A DNA stretch of 64,000 bases from Granulicella sp. dw_53 (GCF_018449545.1 NZ_JAAVUR010000002.1:310001-374000); one strand, 5' to 3'. Shown: positions 51,131-60,645, numbered from the stretch's first letter. Numbers and translations are program-made. Notes: generated from the sequence alone by a model not told the origin.

Positions 51131-53228
51131 ATTGCGTGACTGCTTCCACTGGTTTATCCACCTGGGACTGGTAGACCTCTTCCACCCGCTCGACCGTATC
51201 GATCTCCTCTACCGGTTTGTCCGTGCGGATCCGCATGATTCGTGGAAACCGCAGTGCAAAGCCGCTGGCGTGACGTTCGCTCCGCATGATGTTGTTGAAG
51301 GCGACTTCCAGCACCATAAGCGGCTCTACGGTTCGGAAGTACCCTTGATCTTCGAGGGTGTGTTCCATCATCCAGGCGCTCATCTCTGCGATCTCCGCAT
51401 CTGTCAGACCGGAGTATGCCTTTCCTACGTTCAGCAGCTTGCCCTCGGCTGCGCGGACCGCGAAGGTGTAGTCGCTTAGGATTCCTGCTCTTCGGCCATG
51501 GCCGAACTCCGCTCCTGTCACCACCACATCCAGCGTTGCGAGCTCGCGCTTCAGCTTCACCCATGCCAGGCCGCGCCTTCCGGGCTGATAGATCGATCCT
51601 GCTGCCTTCAGCATGACGCCTTCGTTCGCCCTGGCTCTGGCGTCTGCATAGGCTCGGTCGATATCCTCTGCGCTCTCTACCAGGCGCGAGGGCGAGATCA
51701 TGAGGCGGTCTACTCCGGCGTCTTCCGCCTCTGCAAACATCAGCCCTTGTGCTCCTCTCTTGCGCTCATCGACTGCCAGGGGCGAGCGCGTGATCTCGAC
51801 CAGTCTCTCGACCACCGTTTCGAGCTTGTTTCGCCTGTCGCGTAGCGGCCAGTCCAGTGCGAGGGCGCCATCGACGTACATCAGGTCGAAGGCCATGAAG
51901 ACTACGGGAATGGTCTGTCGCCACTCGTTCGAGACTCGTTTCCGGCCGATCCTCTGGCCCAGAACGGCAAAGGGAAGCGCGCGCGCCTCCTTCAGATCCC
52001 ATCCGAGGATCTCTCCGTCGAGAATGAGCGGACCGGTTCCTGCGGTGTCTACCTTGGCGAACGCTTCTTCCAGCTCGGGGAAGCTTTCGGTGATGTCCTC
52101 GCGGTTGCGAGAGTAGATCGCTACTCGTCCTGGCTGTTCCGGATCTCCACAGTGGACCTGCGCTCGCATTCCGTCGTACTTATCCTCCAGGAACGCTTCG
52201 ATCTCGTGCTTACTTTCTTGATCTGCGGGCAGAGCTTCTTGGCTTTCGCTGTCGCTGAGGTCCGTTGTGCTTAGGACATCCATCGGCGGAGCATCTACGA
52301 ACTCCTCTGCTTCGGCGTCTATCTCTTCCTCATCTCCTGAGCGGTTCTCCTGCTTCTCTGCTGCGGCCTCTACTGCCACGCTCATCTCCGCCTCTCGTTC
52401 GGGGTCGGTCTTCAGAGCTTCTATGAGCTGAGTCTCTGCTTCTGTCGCTGCCTTCCGCTTCTTCGTCTTCTTCTTCGCGGGCGTTGCTGCGGGTTTCTCG
52501 GTGAATCGCTCGACTGCTTCCTCTGGGCTATCGACTGGGGAGGCGAGCATGAAACCAAGCGGGTGGAAGAGCCGCATTCGCGCCTCTGCGAGGGTTCCTC
52601 CGAAGGCGCGTTGGACGGCGCTTGCCAGATCTGCCTCCAGCATTACGGCGTTTCTTACCTCGGCTACCGAGACCGGAGAGGAGGCTTGGGAGGCTGCTAC
52701 GGCGATGGCCTCTTCCACCAGGCTCTGCTTCACGCCGATGCGCATATCTCCCAACATCAGCTTGAGGAGGTACTTCGCCTCCAGTGGGGTGGCGAGCCGC
52801 AGCATTCGTTCTACATGGCCTGCGCGCGAGGCTGTGGTCTTCGCGACTGCCATGGCAGCGAATGCCTCTGTGACCTCCGAGAGGGTCAGGGAAGGCTGCG
52901 GCGCGGCGATGGATTGCAGGAGGTCGAAGGCTGCTGCTCCGAGGTCTCCGTGTCGCCTGTAGGCTGCGGTCAACTCTGCGTCGGTGGCTTGGGAGACCGC
53001 GATGAGAGCCTTGGTCAGGAGCGCTCCTCCGGCGTTGAGCTTCCGGGAATCGGCTTCGGCGAAGGGGGTTCCTGCGAGATACAGGGCGAACCATCCGGCG
53101 TCTTCGCTGTGTGGAGCGTCGTTGTGCGCCTGCAGGATGGCAGTGGCGATCGCTTCGCGCTTCCTGAGGCGGCTCGCTTCGGCTGCCAATCGTTGCGCCA
53201 ACTCCGCTAGATCCAGAAACGCAGCCAT
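51129..53228 (-). CDS. ATP-dependent DNA ligase with a charged insertion
   Basis: This 699-residue ligase seals nicks using ATP. The N-terminal DNA-binding domain (1-235) ends FHPLGFMLASPVDSPEEAV. The adenylation domain starts at the KxDG motif Lys350 (EDKYDGMRAQVH). LILDGEILGWD, KLKRE and the OB-fold end are also visible. Between residues 240 and 345 lies an insertion of about 100 residues: a Lys-rich segment (AKKKTKKRKA) and then very acidic stretches (NRSGDEEEIDAEAEEF). This is unusual for the family, where the DNA-binding and adenylation domains are normally joined directly. No Ku or polymerase domain is fused or adjacent, so it is not a LigD-type end-joining gene. It would act in addition to the essential NAD ligase. 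Confidence 0.88.
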   Translation of the reverse strand: MAAFLDLAELAQRLAAEASRLRKREAIATAILQAHNDAPHSEDAGWFALYLAGTPFAEADSRKLNAGGALLTKALIAVSQATDAELTAAYRRHGDLGAAAFDLLQSIAAPQPSLTLSEVTEAFAAMAVAKTTASRAGHVERMLRLATPLEAKYLLKLMLGDMRIGVKQSLVEEAIAVAASQASSPVSVAEVRNAVMLEADLASAVQRAFGGTLAEARMRLFHPLGFMLASPVDSPEEAVERFTEKPAATPAKKKTKKRKAATEAETQLIEALKTDPEREAEMSVAVEAAAEKQENRSGDEEEIDAEAEEFVDAPPMDVLSTTDLSDSESQEALPADQESKHEIEAFLEDKYDGMRAQVHCGDPEQPGRVAIYSRNREDITESFPELEEAFAKVDTAGTGPLILDGEILGWDLKEARALPFAVLGQRIGRKRVSNEWRQTIPVVFMAFDLMYVDGALALDWPLRDRRNKLETVVERLVEITRSPLAVDERKRGAQGLMFAEAEDAGVDRLMISPSRLVESAEDIDRAYADARARANEGVMLKAAGSIYQPGRRGLAWVKLKRELATLDVVVTGAEFGHGRRAGILSDYTFAVRAAEGKLLNVGKAYSGLTDAEIAEMSAWMMEHTLEDQGYFRTVEPLMVLEVAFNNIMRSERHASGFALRFPRIMRIRTDKPVEEIDTVERVEEVYQSQVDKPVEAVTQ

Positions 53229-53410
53229 CGGGAGAGCCTTTCCTGGGAGTATGAGTGGTCCAGAATATGTGGATGCTTCATTTGCAGTTTCCGGTAGTAG
53301 ACGTGAGGGAAGCTTTGCGAGACCAGCCTTTTTTCAACCTCTTTTGGTTATGAGGAGGCATCGAATGAGGTACGTTGGAAGGGCAACAGTTAACACAAGG
53401 AGATTTAACG

Positions 53411-53836
53411 ATGGATCGTAATGCGACCGCAGTCTGGCACGGCAGCATAAAAGAGGGTAAAGGCACCATCACGACGCAGAGCGGGACGTTGAAGGAGACG
53501 CAGTACAGCTTTGCTGCGCGTTTTGCCGAAGGCGTGGGGACCAATCCTGAGGAGTTGATCGCAGCGGCGCATGCGGGCTGCTTCACGATGGCGTTCAGCG
53601 GGCAGCTGACCGAGGCAGGCTTCACGGCGGACACGATCGAGACGAAGGCAGTGTTGACGCTCGACCTGCACGGGGAAGCTCCGACGATCACGAAGATTCA
53701 TCTGACGATGACCGCGAAGGTTCCAAACATCGATAAGGCGAAGTTCGATGAGCTGGCGCATAAGGCCGAGGTCGGTTGCCCAGTGTCTCGGGTGCTGAAG
53801 GCGGCGGAGATTACGCTGGACGCTTCGCTGGTCTAG
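53411..53836 (+). CDS. OsmC family peroxiredoxin
   Basis: This 141-residue thiol peroxidase has the two catalytic cysteines Cys57 in AAAHAGCFTMAFS and Cys123 in EVGCPVSRVLK. It starts DRNATAVWHGSIKEGKGTI, as in OsmC proteins that reduce organic hydroperoxides. AAGGAG at 53398-53403 fixes the ATG at 53411. It is divergent from the ligase gene and is followed by element C. A stress-induced promoter is expected but was not identified. Confidence 0.92.
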   Translation: MDRNATAVWHGSIKEGKGTITTQSGTLKETQYSFAARFAEGVGTNPEELIAAAHAGCFTMAFSGQLTEAGFTADTIETKAVLTLDLHGEAPTITKIHLTMTAKVPNIDKAKFDELAHKAEVGCPVSRVLKAAEITLDASLV

Positions 53837-53962
53837 TCTGTCAGCCCTGGTTGGGCCCTGCTAGTACGGTCCTGAGCCAGTGTCATGCTTGATGAGCGCC
53901 CGCCCCTCCCGGCGGGCGCTATCTTATGGGCAGGGTGCCCCGGTGTGTTTCCCCGGAGATGG

Positions 53963-54213
53963 GACCCCTCCCCCGCCTTTTTGCGCAAAATCTTCATTTC
54001 GCTAGGCTTCGTCCCGGACTTCGCTGGGCTCTTTTGCAGGCCATTTTGACTAAAAGCAACTCGACCTATCGTCGGTCTGGCTGCCTTCGGTCTGCGGAGG
54101 GCAAAGTTGTAAAGAGCTTCTGACTCTCCGCGCTGAGCGGTCAGAATGACACCTTCTGTTTCTTTATTCTCTACTTCTATTTTAGCGAGGGGAGCATAAC
54201 TAAAGTGCCACTT
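53963..54213 (+). repeat. Dispersed intergenic element, copy C
   Basis: Order of blocks as in copies A and B: C-rich run then CCTTTTTGC (53963-53983), a TTTTGCAGGCCATTTTGAC block in the middle, a hairpin (TTCTGAC 54118-54124 with GTCAGAA 54140-54146), TTCTATTTTA (54175-54184), and GTGCCACTT (54205-54213). The ends match A and B well; the centre is diverged. It fills the gap between osmC and the cation-efflux gene, where no other gene is seen. Confidence 0.65.
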
Positions 54214-54316
54214 GGATCTCGCTGATGGGAAGCGAGTTACGTGGATTTGGGGCTTGACATGGCTTTTGCTGGGGTATTGCTGAGGAGGTGGGTGTAAAGC
54301 TCTGTTTCTACTGTTG

Positions 54317-55264
54317 TTAGTGCGCGTGGCTGTGGCCGTGGTGATGGTGGGCGCCGACGGCTTCCAGCTCGGGCGGGGCGGAGCAGCCGTGGGTGGTCTC
54401 GCAGCCCTTGGTCTCGAACTGGATGGTGGTGTGGGTGATATGGAAGCTGTTGCGAAGGGTCTTGTTGATGCCTTCGAGGATGCATCCGCAGTCGGACATG
54501 GGCATGTCGGCGATGGTGACGTGGCTGGCCAGGGCGTGGGAGCGTGAGTCGAGGGACCAGACGTGGAGGTCGTGGACGTTGAGGACTCCGTCGACGGATT
54601 GCATGGCTTCGCGGATGTTGGCGAGCTGAAGGTTGCGCGGGGTGCCTTCGAGGAGGATGTTGAGGGTCTCGCGGACGATGCCGAAGGAGCTATAGAGGAT
54701 CATGCCGGCGATGAGGATGGAGAGCGCGGGGTCGATCCAGGTGAGGCCGGTGAAGAGGATGCCTGCGCCGCCGGCGATGACGGCGGCGGTGGAGAGGGTG
54801 TCGCCGAGCATGTGCAGGAAGACGCTGCGGATATTGACGTCTCCGGAGAACTTCCAGAGGAGGGCGGCGACGGTTCCGTTCATCAGAACTCCGGCGAGCG
54901 CGACCATCATCATGAGGCCGGGCTGGACGGCGACCGGGTGGCTGAGGCGCTCGATGGCGGTAATGGCGATCCAGACGGAGAGGACGATGAGGGTGACGGC
55001 GTTGACGAAGGCAGCAAGGACTCCGGCGCGCTGGTAGCCGAAGGTTTTTTCGGCGGTGGCGGGGCGCGTCTGGAAGTAGACGGCGACGAAGGAGAGCAGG
55101 ATGGCCAGAAGATCGGAGACGTTGTGGCCGGCCTCGGAGATGAGCGCGAGGGAGTGGGCGCGGAAGCCGAAGTAGAAGGTCGCGACGACGTAGGTCGCGG
55201 TGAGCGCCATGGAGATCTGGAGGACGCGTTGCATCTTCCGGTTCGGAGTGGCGACCATGTGCAT
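54317..55264 (-). CDS. Cation diffusion facilitator (CzcD/ZitB-like metal exporter)
   Basis: This 315-residue inner-membrane protein has six predicted helices. The two metal-site pairs are His47/Asp51 in EAGHNVSD and His151/Asp155 in HMLGDTLS, the H-x3-D form typical of zinc-transporting members. A cytoplasmic C-terminal domain (about 215-300) follows, and the protein ends in a His-rich tail, HHHHGHSHAH. It exports zinc or a related divalent ion by proton antiport. A possible earlier start gives Met-His-Met at the N-terminus. No regulator is adjacent. Confidence 0.9.
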   Translation of the reverse strand: MHMVATPNRKMQRVLQISMALTATYVVATFYFGFRAHSLALISEAGHNVSDLLAILLSFVAVYFQTRPATAEKTFGYQRAGVLAAFVNAVTLIVLSVWIAITAIERLSHPVAVQPGLMMMVALAGVLMNGTVAALLWKFSGDVNIRSVFLHMLGDTLSTAAVIAGGAGILFTGLTWIDPALSILIAGMILYSSFGIVRETLNILLEGTPRNLQLANIREAMQSVDGVLNVHDLHVWSLDSRSHALASHVTIADMPMSDCGCILEGINKTLRNSFHITHTTIQFETKGCETTHGCSAPPELEAVGAHHHHGHSHAH

Positions 55265-55320
55265 AAGACTATTTTAGACCTTATGGAGCTAAACCCTGAT
55301 TTGGAGGATAGTTTTGGCGA

Positions 55321-55857
55321 TTATGCGTGGGAGTGTGGGGTAGATTGCCGGTTGGGCTGAGAGGCGGGGGGCAGATGCGGGGCGAGGGGGTCGGGATGAG
55401 CCGCGCCCGGCGGGTAGGAGGCTCCGAGGCGCAGGCCGCTCCAACTTTCGGCGACGACGATGCTGTTGGCGGGGTTGCGGGGGTCGAAGCGGACCTGGAT
55501 GGGAAGGTCCACGCGGACGTGACGGACGTGCTCTTCGAGGGCGCTGACGTCCTGGGCGCACTCGTAGGTGACGCCGGCGATGACGTAGCTATAGACGAGG
55601 ACTGCGGGTACGTCCGACGGCGTGGAGTCGCCGGAGGCGATGAGCCACTGGGTCTCGGTGATGCTGCCGTCGGTGATGCGGCCGGTGAGGGCGAGGAGGT
55701 CGCGGCGGGCGCGTTCGATCTCGTCGGGGGTGGGCTGTCGGCGGGTGAGGACGTAGCTGGTGACGCCGGCGGCGACCGCGATTCCGAAGCCCACGGCCAG
55801 GATGTTCCGGGGGGACCGGAGGAAGAGCGGCAGATGGGTTGGAATGTCCGGAAACAC
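55321..55857 (-). CDS. Small membrane protein with DUF3592-like domain
   Basis: This 178-residue protein has one transmembrane helix (about 18-38) and an extracytoplasmic domain. It contains VYSYVIAGVTYECAQDV (about 86-102) and VRFDPRNPANSIVVAESW, the usual pattern of DUF3592 proteins (Y-x-Y-V-x-G-x-x-Y and D-P-x-N-P-x-x-S). The C-terminus is Pro-rich. Function unknown. It is 56 bases upstream of the metal exporter on the same strand; nothing links their functions. Confidence 0.7.
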   Translation of the reverse strand: MFPDIPTHLPLFLRSPRNILAVGFGIAVAAGVTSYVLTRRQPTPDEIERARRDLLALTGRITDGSITETQWLIASGDSTPSDVPAVLVYSYVIAGVTYECAQDVSALEEHVRHVRVDLPIQVRFDPRNPANSIVVAESWSGLRLGASYPPGAAHPDPLAPHLPPASQPNRQSTPHSHA

Positions 55858-55969
55858 GGTTCGATGAAGGTCTCTGGCGAGAAGAATAGCGTATCGCAGG
55901 CGGGTGCGGGAGGCAGAGGGCTGCGAAGAGTTCCATGAGATGCATGGCGCGCCATGGAGACGGGTGGAG

Positions 55970-56431
55970 TCAACGCACCAGCTTCAGGTTTCCGGTGAGC
56001 TGATTGATGAGATGAGCCGGGCCGTAGAGAGCGAGGGCGACGTACTCCAATGCGTCGGCGGTGGTGGCGGCCATGCGGTCGAGGTAGTCGTCGTAGGTGC
56101 GGCAGTACTGCGCAAGCCGGGAGAATGCAAAGAGGGAGAGCTCCTGGACGTTGCTGGCCCGGAGGTGCAGCCGCGAGAGCTCTGTCGAGGAGGCAGCCAG
56201 GATGGGCATGGGAATCGATACGAGGCTGGAGTGCTGCTGTCCGGAGGCATCGACCGGCGTGGGGCCGAGGATGGCTGACTCATGGCCGCCGATGGAGACG
56301 CCGAGCACGGCTACGGCGTTGGCCATGAGGCCTGTCGGCAGGCTCTGATCCACGATGATGACGCACTTCGCGGATATGGGTCTTGGAGGGGCGATCAAGG
56401 ATGTTTGGGCTTCTGCGTTCATGCTGGGCAT
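55970..56431 (-). CDS. DUF2000 family protein
   Basis: This 153-residue cytosolic protein starts after a short leader with AKCVIIVDQSLPTGLMANAVAVLGVSIGG (about 21-49), the family signature of DUF2000. Its biochemical role is not known. It follows the MFS transporter by 24 bases and is divergent from an Lrp-family regulator. Transporter plus DUF2000 plus Lrp is a recurring type of neighbourhood, which suggests amino-acid-related metabolism or export. Confidence 0.8.
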   Translation of the reverse strand: MPSMNAEAQTSLIAPPRPISAKCVIIVDQSLPTGLMANAVAVLGVSIGGHESAILGPTPVDASGQQHSSLVSIPMPILAASSTELSRLHLRASNVQELSLFAFSRLAQYCRTYDDYLDRMAATTADALEYVALALYGPAHLINQLTGNLKLVR

Positions 56432-56455
56432 GTCGTCTCCTTTCGGGTGTCGAGC

Positions 56456-57637
56456 CTAATTGGGTAGCGGGGTCGGCTGCGGCGGGACGAGCTTCAGAAG
56501 CGCCGCGGCCAGGATTTGTAGACCGGCGGCGACGAGGGAGAGGGTCTTGAAGCCTGCCCTGGTGTAGATGGCTCCGGCCAGGGCTGTGCCGAACATGGCT
56601 CCGAGGTAGGTTGTCGCGCTGTTGAGTCCGAGGATCGCTCCCCGTTCCGTGGGCCTGGCGCGGGAGAGCAAGAGGACGATCATGTTGAGGCAGAGATGAG
56701 CAGCGATTCCCCAGAGGACCGCTACGGTGAGGATTGCGGTGAAGTTGTGGGTGGAGAAGGCCATCAGGACGTAGACGACGGCGCTGCCCAGGAAGGCGAG
56801 CGGAAAGAGGACACGGGTTCCGATGCGGTCTACGAAGCGGTTGGCGATGGCTCCGAGCCCAAAGCCTATGCCATAGGTCAGCACGATGATGCCGGCCTTG
56901 CCAGCGGAGATCCCCAAGGTGTGGCGTACCTGATCGCCTAGAAACGCGTAGACGCCGTAGAAGGCTCCGGTGCAGGCGAGACAGAGAGCCAATCCTACCG
57001 CGACGCCTGGATAGCGGAGCGGGGCGAGGATGTTGGTTCGACGGCGTGTTGGTTCAGTCGCAGGTGCTTGGTTGGGTAGTTGCCAGATTCCCACGGCTGC
57101 GAGGGCGGCGCATGCGGCCAGGGCGAGGTAGGAGAAGCGCCATCCGAACCTCTGGGCGATGAGTGCCGAGATGGGGATGCCGGCCACGAGGGACAAGGAC
57201 CAGCCTATGAGCACGCGTCCGAGCGACCGAGCCTCTTCGCCGGGTTTGGCGATTACGGTTGCCATGGCGTAGCAGGAGGGCAGGATCAAACCTGCGCCGA
57301 GGCCCGCTAGAAGCTGCGCGGCGGCGAGCAGATACGGATGAGTGGCGAAGGCGCTGGCCAGCGTCGCCACGAAGAGAGCGGCGGCGCCGAGGAGGAGGGA
57401 TCGCTTTGCGCCGATCCGGTCGATGAGCGGAGCAAGGAAGAGAGCGGATGCGGCTGTGCCGCCTCCGTAGGAGGAGATGACCCGGGCAATGGAGAGGGTG
57501 TTGGCATGGAGCGAGTGCGCCACGTCGGAGAGGATGGGGCTGAGCATCAAGCCGTTCGAACCGACGACCCCGACGGTGAGCATCAAAATTGATGTTTCGA
57601 TGATAATCGACGAGTTTGATTGATGGTGTTCACTCAT
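56456..57637 (-). CDS. MFS transporter, 12-helix AraJ/drug-efflux type
   Basis: This 393-residue inner-membrane transporter is predicted to have 12 helices. MLTVGVVGSNGLMLSPILSDVAHSL (about 19-43) and the motif A region DRIGAKRSLLLG (about 73-84) are typical of the major facilitator superfamily. GLGAGLILPSCYAMATVIAKPGEEARSLGRVLIGWSLSLVAGIP contains the antiporter-type motif C. It probably exports a small metabolite. Together with the DUF2000 gene it forms an operon divergent from the Lrp regulator, which likely controls it. Confidence 0.85.
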   Translation of the reverse strand: MSEHHQSNSSIIIETSILMLTVGVVGSNGLMLSPILSDVAHSLHANTLSIARVISSYGGGTAASALFLAPLIDRIGAKRSLLLGAAALFVATLASAFATHPYLLAAAQLLAGLGAGLILPSCYAMATVIAKPGEEARSLGRVLIGWSLSLVAGIPISALIAQRFGWRFSYLALAACAALAAVGIWQLPNQAPATEPTRRRTNILAPLRYPGVAVGLALCLACTGAFYGVYAFLGDQVRHTLGISAGKAGIIVLTYGIGFGLGAIANRFVDRIGTRVLFPLAFLGSAVVYVLMAFSTHNFTAILTVAVLWGIAAHLCLNMIVLLLSRARPTERGAILGLNSATTYLGAMFGTALAGAIYTRAGFKTLSLVAAGLQILAAALLKLVPPQPTPLPN

Positions 57638-57650
57638 TTAGCGAGTATGT

Positions 57651-57671
57651 CTTATAAAATTAGAAAATAAG
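57651..57671. promoter_or_regulatory. Inverted repeat in the Lrp/MFS divergent promoter region
   Basis: CTTAT (57651-57655) and ATAAG (57667-57671) flank an AT-rich 11-base spacer. The site lies in the 49-base gap between the divergent MFS and Lrp start codons and looks like an Lrp/AsnC operator. The ribosome binding site GGAGGA of the Lrp gene begins immediately after it. Confidence 0.4.
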
Positions 57672-57686
57672 GAGGAATATCTGAAG

Positions 57687-58181
57687 ATGAATGAAACTTC
57701 GAATGGGGTTCAACGCAGGCCAATTGGTGCGGCCAAGTTGGACGATACGGATCGAAAGTTATTAGCCTTGCTGGCGGAGGATTCCACCCGCAGCTACTCC
57801 GAACTGGGCAAGATTCTTCATCTTTCTGCGCCTGCCGTTCATGAACGTGCGAAGCGGCTGAAGCAGGAGGGCGTGATCAAGGCGACGATCGCTTTGCTGG
57901 ATGGGGGCAAGATTGGCCGTCCGCTGCTGGCGTTCGTTCATGTCGATACGAAGAGCTGGGCTGTGACTCGTCAACTTATCCAACTCGCCGATCTGCCGGA
58001 CATTGAGGAGATTCATACGGTTACGGGGGATAGCGCCATGTTGCTGAAGGTGCGGACGCGCGATACGCAGTCGCTTGAGGATTTGCTGGGCCGCATTTAC
58101 CAGATTGAGGGTTTCGAGGGGACTCGGAGTTATATCGCTCTTTCTACTTATCTGGAGAGGGGCCCTAGCCCGATCCTTTGA
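57687..58181 (+). CDS. Lrp/AsnC family transcriptional regulator
   Basis: This 164-residue regulator has an N-terminal AsnC-type helix-turn-helix: LDDTDRKLLALLAEDSTRSYSELGKILHLSAPAVHERAKRLKQEGVI, about 19-65. A RAM ligand-binding domain (about 85-160) contains IEEIHTVTGDSAMLLKVRTRD. It binds an amino acid or similar effector. Its divergent position to the MFS-DUF2000 pair indicates that it regulates them and itself. Confidence 0.92.
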   Translation: MNETSNGVQRRPIGAAKLDDTDRKLLALLAEDSTRSYSELGKILHLSAPAVHERAKRLKQEGVIKATIALLDGGKIGRPLLAFVHVDTKSWAVTRQLIQLADLPDIEEIHTVTGDSAMLLKVRTRDTQSLEDLLGRIYQIEGFEGTRSYIALSTYLERGPSPIL

Positions 58182-58252
58182 TTCGCATCTCTGCGGGAAG
58201 GGCGCGCCGAGGGCTGGGCTGGGCGCGATAGGCGATATACTGATAGGTGCCC

Positions 58253-58924
58253 ATGAAGCCGTCCTTTTCTTCTTCTCTGCTTGCAAATTCGTCTACGACA
58301 TTCTCTGACCGTTCTGACCGTAAGGTGGCTGCGATTCCTTTGGCCCATCCCCTGGATCTGGGGGAGGGAAGGCGGATTCGGTCGACCACTGTGATCTGCG
58401 TGCGCCGGGGGGACTCGGTGGTGATGGCCGCGGATGGCCAGGTGTCTCTGGGTGCGACGGTGATGAAGGGTACGGCGAAGAAGATTCGCAAGCTGTACAA
58501 CGACAAGGTGCTGGCGGGGTTTGCCGGGTCGACGGCGGATGCGTTCAGCTTGTTTGCGCGGTTCGAGACGAAGCTGGAGCAGTATGCGGGGAATCTCGGA
58601 CGGGCGGCGGTGGAGTTGGCCAAGGACTGGCGGACGGACAAGATGCTGCGGCAGCTTGAGGCTCTGCTGATTGTGACGGATGCGAAGCAGACGTTTTTGT
58701 TGAGCGGGACCGGCGATGTGATCGATCCGGATGAGGGGATCGCGACGATTGGAAGCGGCGGAAGCTATGCGCTGGCGAGTGCCCGGGCTCTGATGGAAAA
58801 CACGGATTTGAGCGCGCGAGAGATCGCGGAGAAGAGTCTTAGGATTGCGGGACAGATCTGCATTTATACGAATGACCAGATCATGATTGAAGAGTTGAAG
58901 GCGGAGCCGATGACGAGCTTGTAG
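58253..58924 (+). CDS. hslV: ATP-dependent protease subunit HslV with N-terminal extension
   Basis: With the ATG at 58253 the protein has 223 residues. The proteasome-like threonine peptidase core begins [20 protein letters not shown], so the catalytic threonine is Thr45. [31 protein letters not shown] and ICIYTNDQ are standard HslV motifs. In most bacteria only Met precedes the catalytic Thr. Here about 44 residues precede it and would need to be removed for activity. A GTG at 58325, with TAAGG upstream, would shorten this to about 20 residues but not abolish it. HslV forms a double hexamer capped by HslU, encoded 66 bases downstream. Confidence 0.9.
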   Translation: MKPSFSSSLLANSSTTFSDRSDRKVAAIPLAHPLDLGEGRRIRSTTVICVRRGDSVVMAADGQVSLGATVMKGTAKKIRKLYNDKVLAGFAGSTADAFSLFARFETKLEQYAGNLGRAAVELAKDWRTDKMLRQLEALLIVTDAKQTFLLSGTGDVIDPDEGIATIGSGGSYALASARALMENTDLSAREIAEKSLRIAGQICIYTNDQIMIEELKAEPMTSL

Positions 58925-58990
58925 GCGTGAGTGCAGGTTGCTCACTGCAACGGGTTCGGAGTGAAGAGTTCGCAAGAAAGAGTAGGAATT

Positions 58991-60595
58991 ATGGCAATTT
59001 TTTTACCGGGAACTGCGGACGATCAGGCGCTGGCGCTGGATGAGATGACTCCGCGAGAGATCGTGATGGAGCTGGATAAGTACGTCGTAGGGCAGCATGC
59101 GGCGAAGCGAGCCGTGGCGATTGCGCTGCGGAACCGGATGCGGCGGCAGAAGCTCTCGCCGGAGCTGGCGGACGAGATCATGCCGAAGAACATCATCATG
59201 ATTGGGCCGACGGGCGTTGGCAAGACGGAGATTGCGCGGCGGTTGGCGAAGCTGACGAACTCGCCGTTCCTGAAGGTGGAGGCCTCGAAGTTTACCGAGG
59301 TTGGGTATGTCGGGCGGGATGTGGAGTCGATTGTGCGGGATCTGGTGGAGATCGCGATCGACATGGTTCGGGAAGAGAAGATGGAAGAGGTGGAGGATAA
59401 GGCGGAGCTGGCGGCGGAGGATCGTCTGCTGGATCTGCTGCTGCCGCCTACTCCGGGGGTGACGCCGCCTGCGCCGGGAGTGACGCCGATCTCGCAGGAG
59501 ACGAGCAACCTGATCGAGCTGCCGGTTGCGGTGTCGGATGAGAGCTCGCCGGAGAGCAAGAGTGCGGATCAGAGCAGCCATGACCGTACGCGGGAGAAGC
59601 TGAGACAGCAGTTTCGTGAGGGCAAGCTGGATGAGCGGACTGTAGAGCTGGATGTGCGCGACCGGAATCAGCCGAGCTTCGAGGTGATCACGAACCAGGG
59701 CTCGGAGGAGATGGACATCAACCTGAAGGACATGCTTCCGGGGCTGTTCGGGCAGCGGACGAAGAAGCGGAAGATGAAGGTTGCGGAGGCGTTCGAGTAT
59801 CTGGTGCAGGAGGAAGAGAGTCGGTTGATCGATATGGATCAGGTGACTCGGCTGGCGGTGGAGCGGGTTGAGGACTCGGGAATGGTGTTCCTGGATGAGA
59901 TCGACAAGATCGCCGGACGCGAGGGCGGTCATGGACCGGATGTGAGCCGCGAGGGTGTTCAGCGGGATATTCTGCCGATCGTGGAAGGGACGACGGTCAG
60001 TACGAAATATGGGATGGTTTCTACGGATCACATCCTGTTTATCGCGGCTGGAGCGTTCCATGTGTCGAAGCCGAGCGACCTGATTCCGGAGCTGCAAGGG
60101 CGGTTTCCGATTCGGGTGGAGTTGCAGTCGCTGACGGTGAATGACTTTGTACGGATTCTGACGGAGCCGAAGTCTTCGCTGGTGAAGCAGTCGACTGCGC
60201 TGCTGGAGACGGAAGGGCTGAAGCTGGAGTTCACCAAGGAAGCGATTCAGGAGATGGCGCAGTTTGCCTTTCGCGTGAACGAGACGACGGAGAATATTGG
60301 GGCGCGGAGGCTGCATACCATTCTGGAGCGGGTGCTGGATGAGATTAGCTTCCAGGCTCCGGACCTGTTCAAGAGTCCGAGGGCGGAGATGACCGAGGAG
60401 GGTGTGGTCGGCGAGATTGGGGTTTCGGCTTCGCTGACTTCAGAGCCACAAGTGCCTTCGCCTCCGCTTCCGGTGATCGAGCGGAAGAAGGAAGATGGGA
60501 CGACGGAGAAGGTGATCGTGGTCGATCCGGAGTATGTGCGGCAGCAGGTGGCTTCGATTGTGAAGGACCAGGATTTGAGTCGTTATATTTTGTAA
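58991..60595 (+). CDS. hslU: ATP-dependent protease ATPase subunit HslU
   Basis: This 534-residue AAA+ unfoldase has Walker A GPTGVGKT (72-79) and Walker B in [17 protein letters not shown]. The start [12 protein letters not shown] at 58991 is chosen because the conserved [16 protein letters not shown] follows at once; the frame stays open from 58931 without similarity. E. coli HslU has 443 residues. Much of the excess lies in the I-domain, with a Pro-rich stretch ([17 protein letters not shown], about 148-165) and an acidic one, and near the C-terminus (about 470-515). The extreme C-terminus, DQDLSRYIL, matches the tail that docks into HslV. It makes the HslVU protease with the preceding gene. 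Confidence 0.94.
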   Translation: MAIFLPGTADDQALALDEMTPREIVMELDKYVVGQHAAKRAVAIALRNRMRRQKLSPELADEIMPKNIIMIGPTGVGKTEIARRLAKLTNSPFLKVEASKFTEVGYVGRDVESIVRDLVEIAIDMVREEKMEEVEDKAELAAEDRLLDLLLPPTPGVTPPAPGVTPISQETSNLIELPVAVSDESSPESKSADQSSHDRTREKLRQQFREGKLDERTVELDVRDRNQPSFEVITNQGSEEMDINLKDMLPGLFGQRTKKRKMKVAEAFEYLVQEEESRLIDMDQVTRLAVERVEDSGMVFLDEIDKIAGREGGHGPDVSREGVQRDILPIVEGTTVSTKYGMVSTDHILFIAAGAFHVSKPSDLIPELQGRFPIRVELQSLTVNDFVRILTEPKSSLVKQSTALLETEGLKLEFTKEAIQEMAQFAFRVNETTENIGARRLHTILERVLDEISFQAPDLFKSPRAEMTEEGVVGEIGVSASLTSEPQVPSPPLPVIERKKEDGTTEKVIVVDPEYVRQQVASIVKDQDLSRYIL

Positions 60596-60608
60596 CTTGT
60601 GTTGAAGC

Positions 60609-60645
60609 AATAAGCAGGGCGGCCTATTTGGCCGCCCTGCTTATT
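60609..60645 (+). terminator. Strong terminator after hslU
   Basis: AATAAGCAGGGCGGCC (60609-60624) pairs perfectly with GGCCGCCCTGCTTATT (60630-60645), a 16-bp stem with a 5-base loop. Confidence 0.88.

Noticed and set aside
59003-60316. 437-codon open frame antisense to hslU
   Set aside because: Arg/Leu/His-rich composition without domain similarity; hslU is unambiguous on the other strand.
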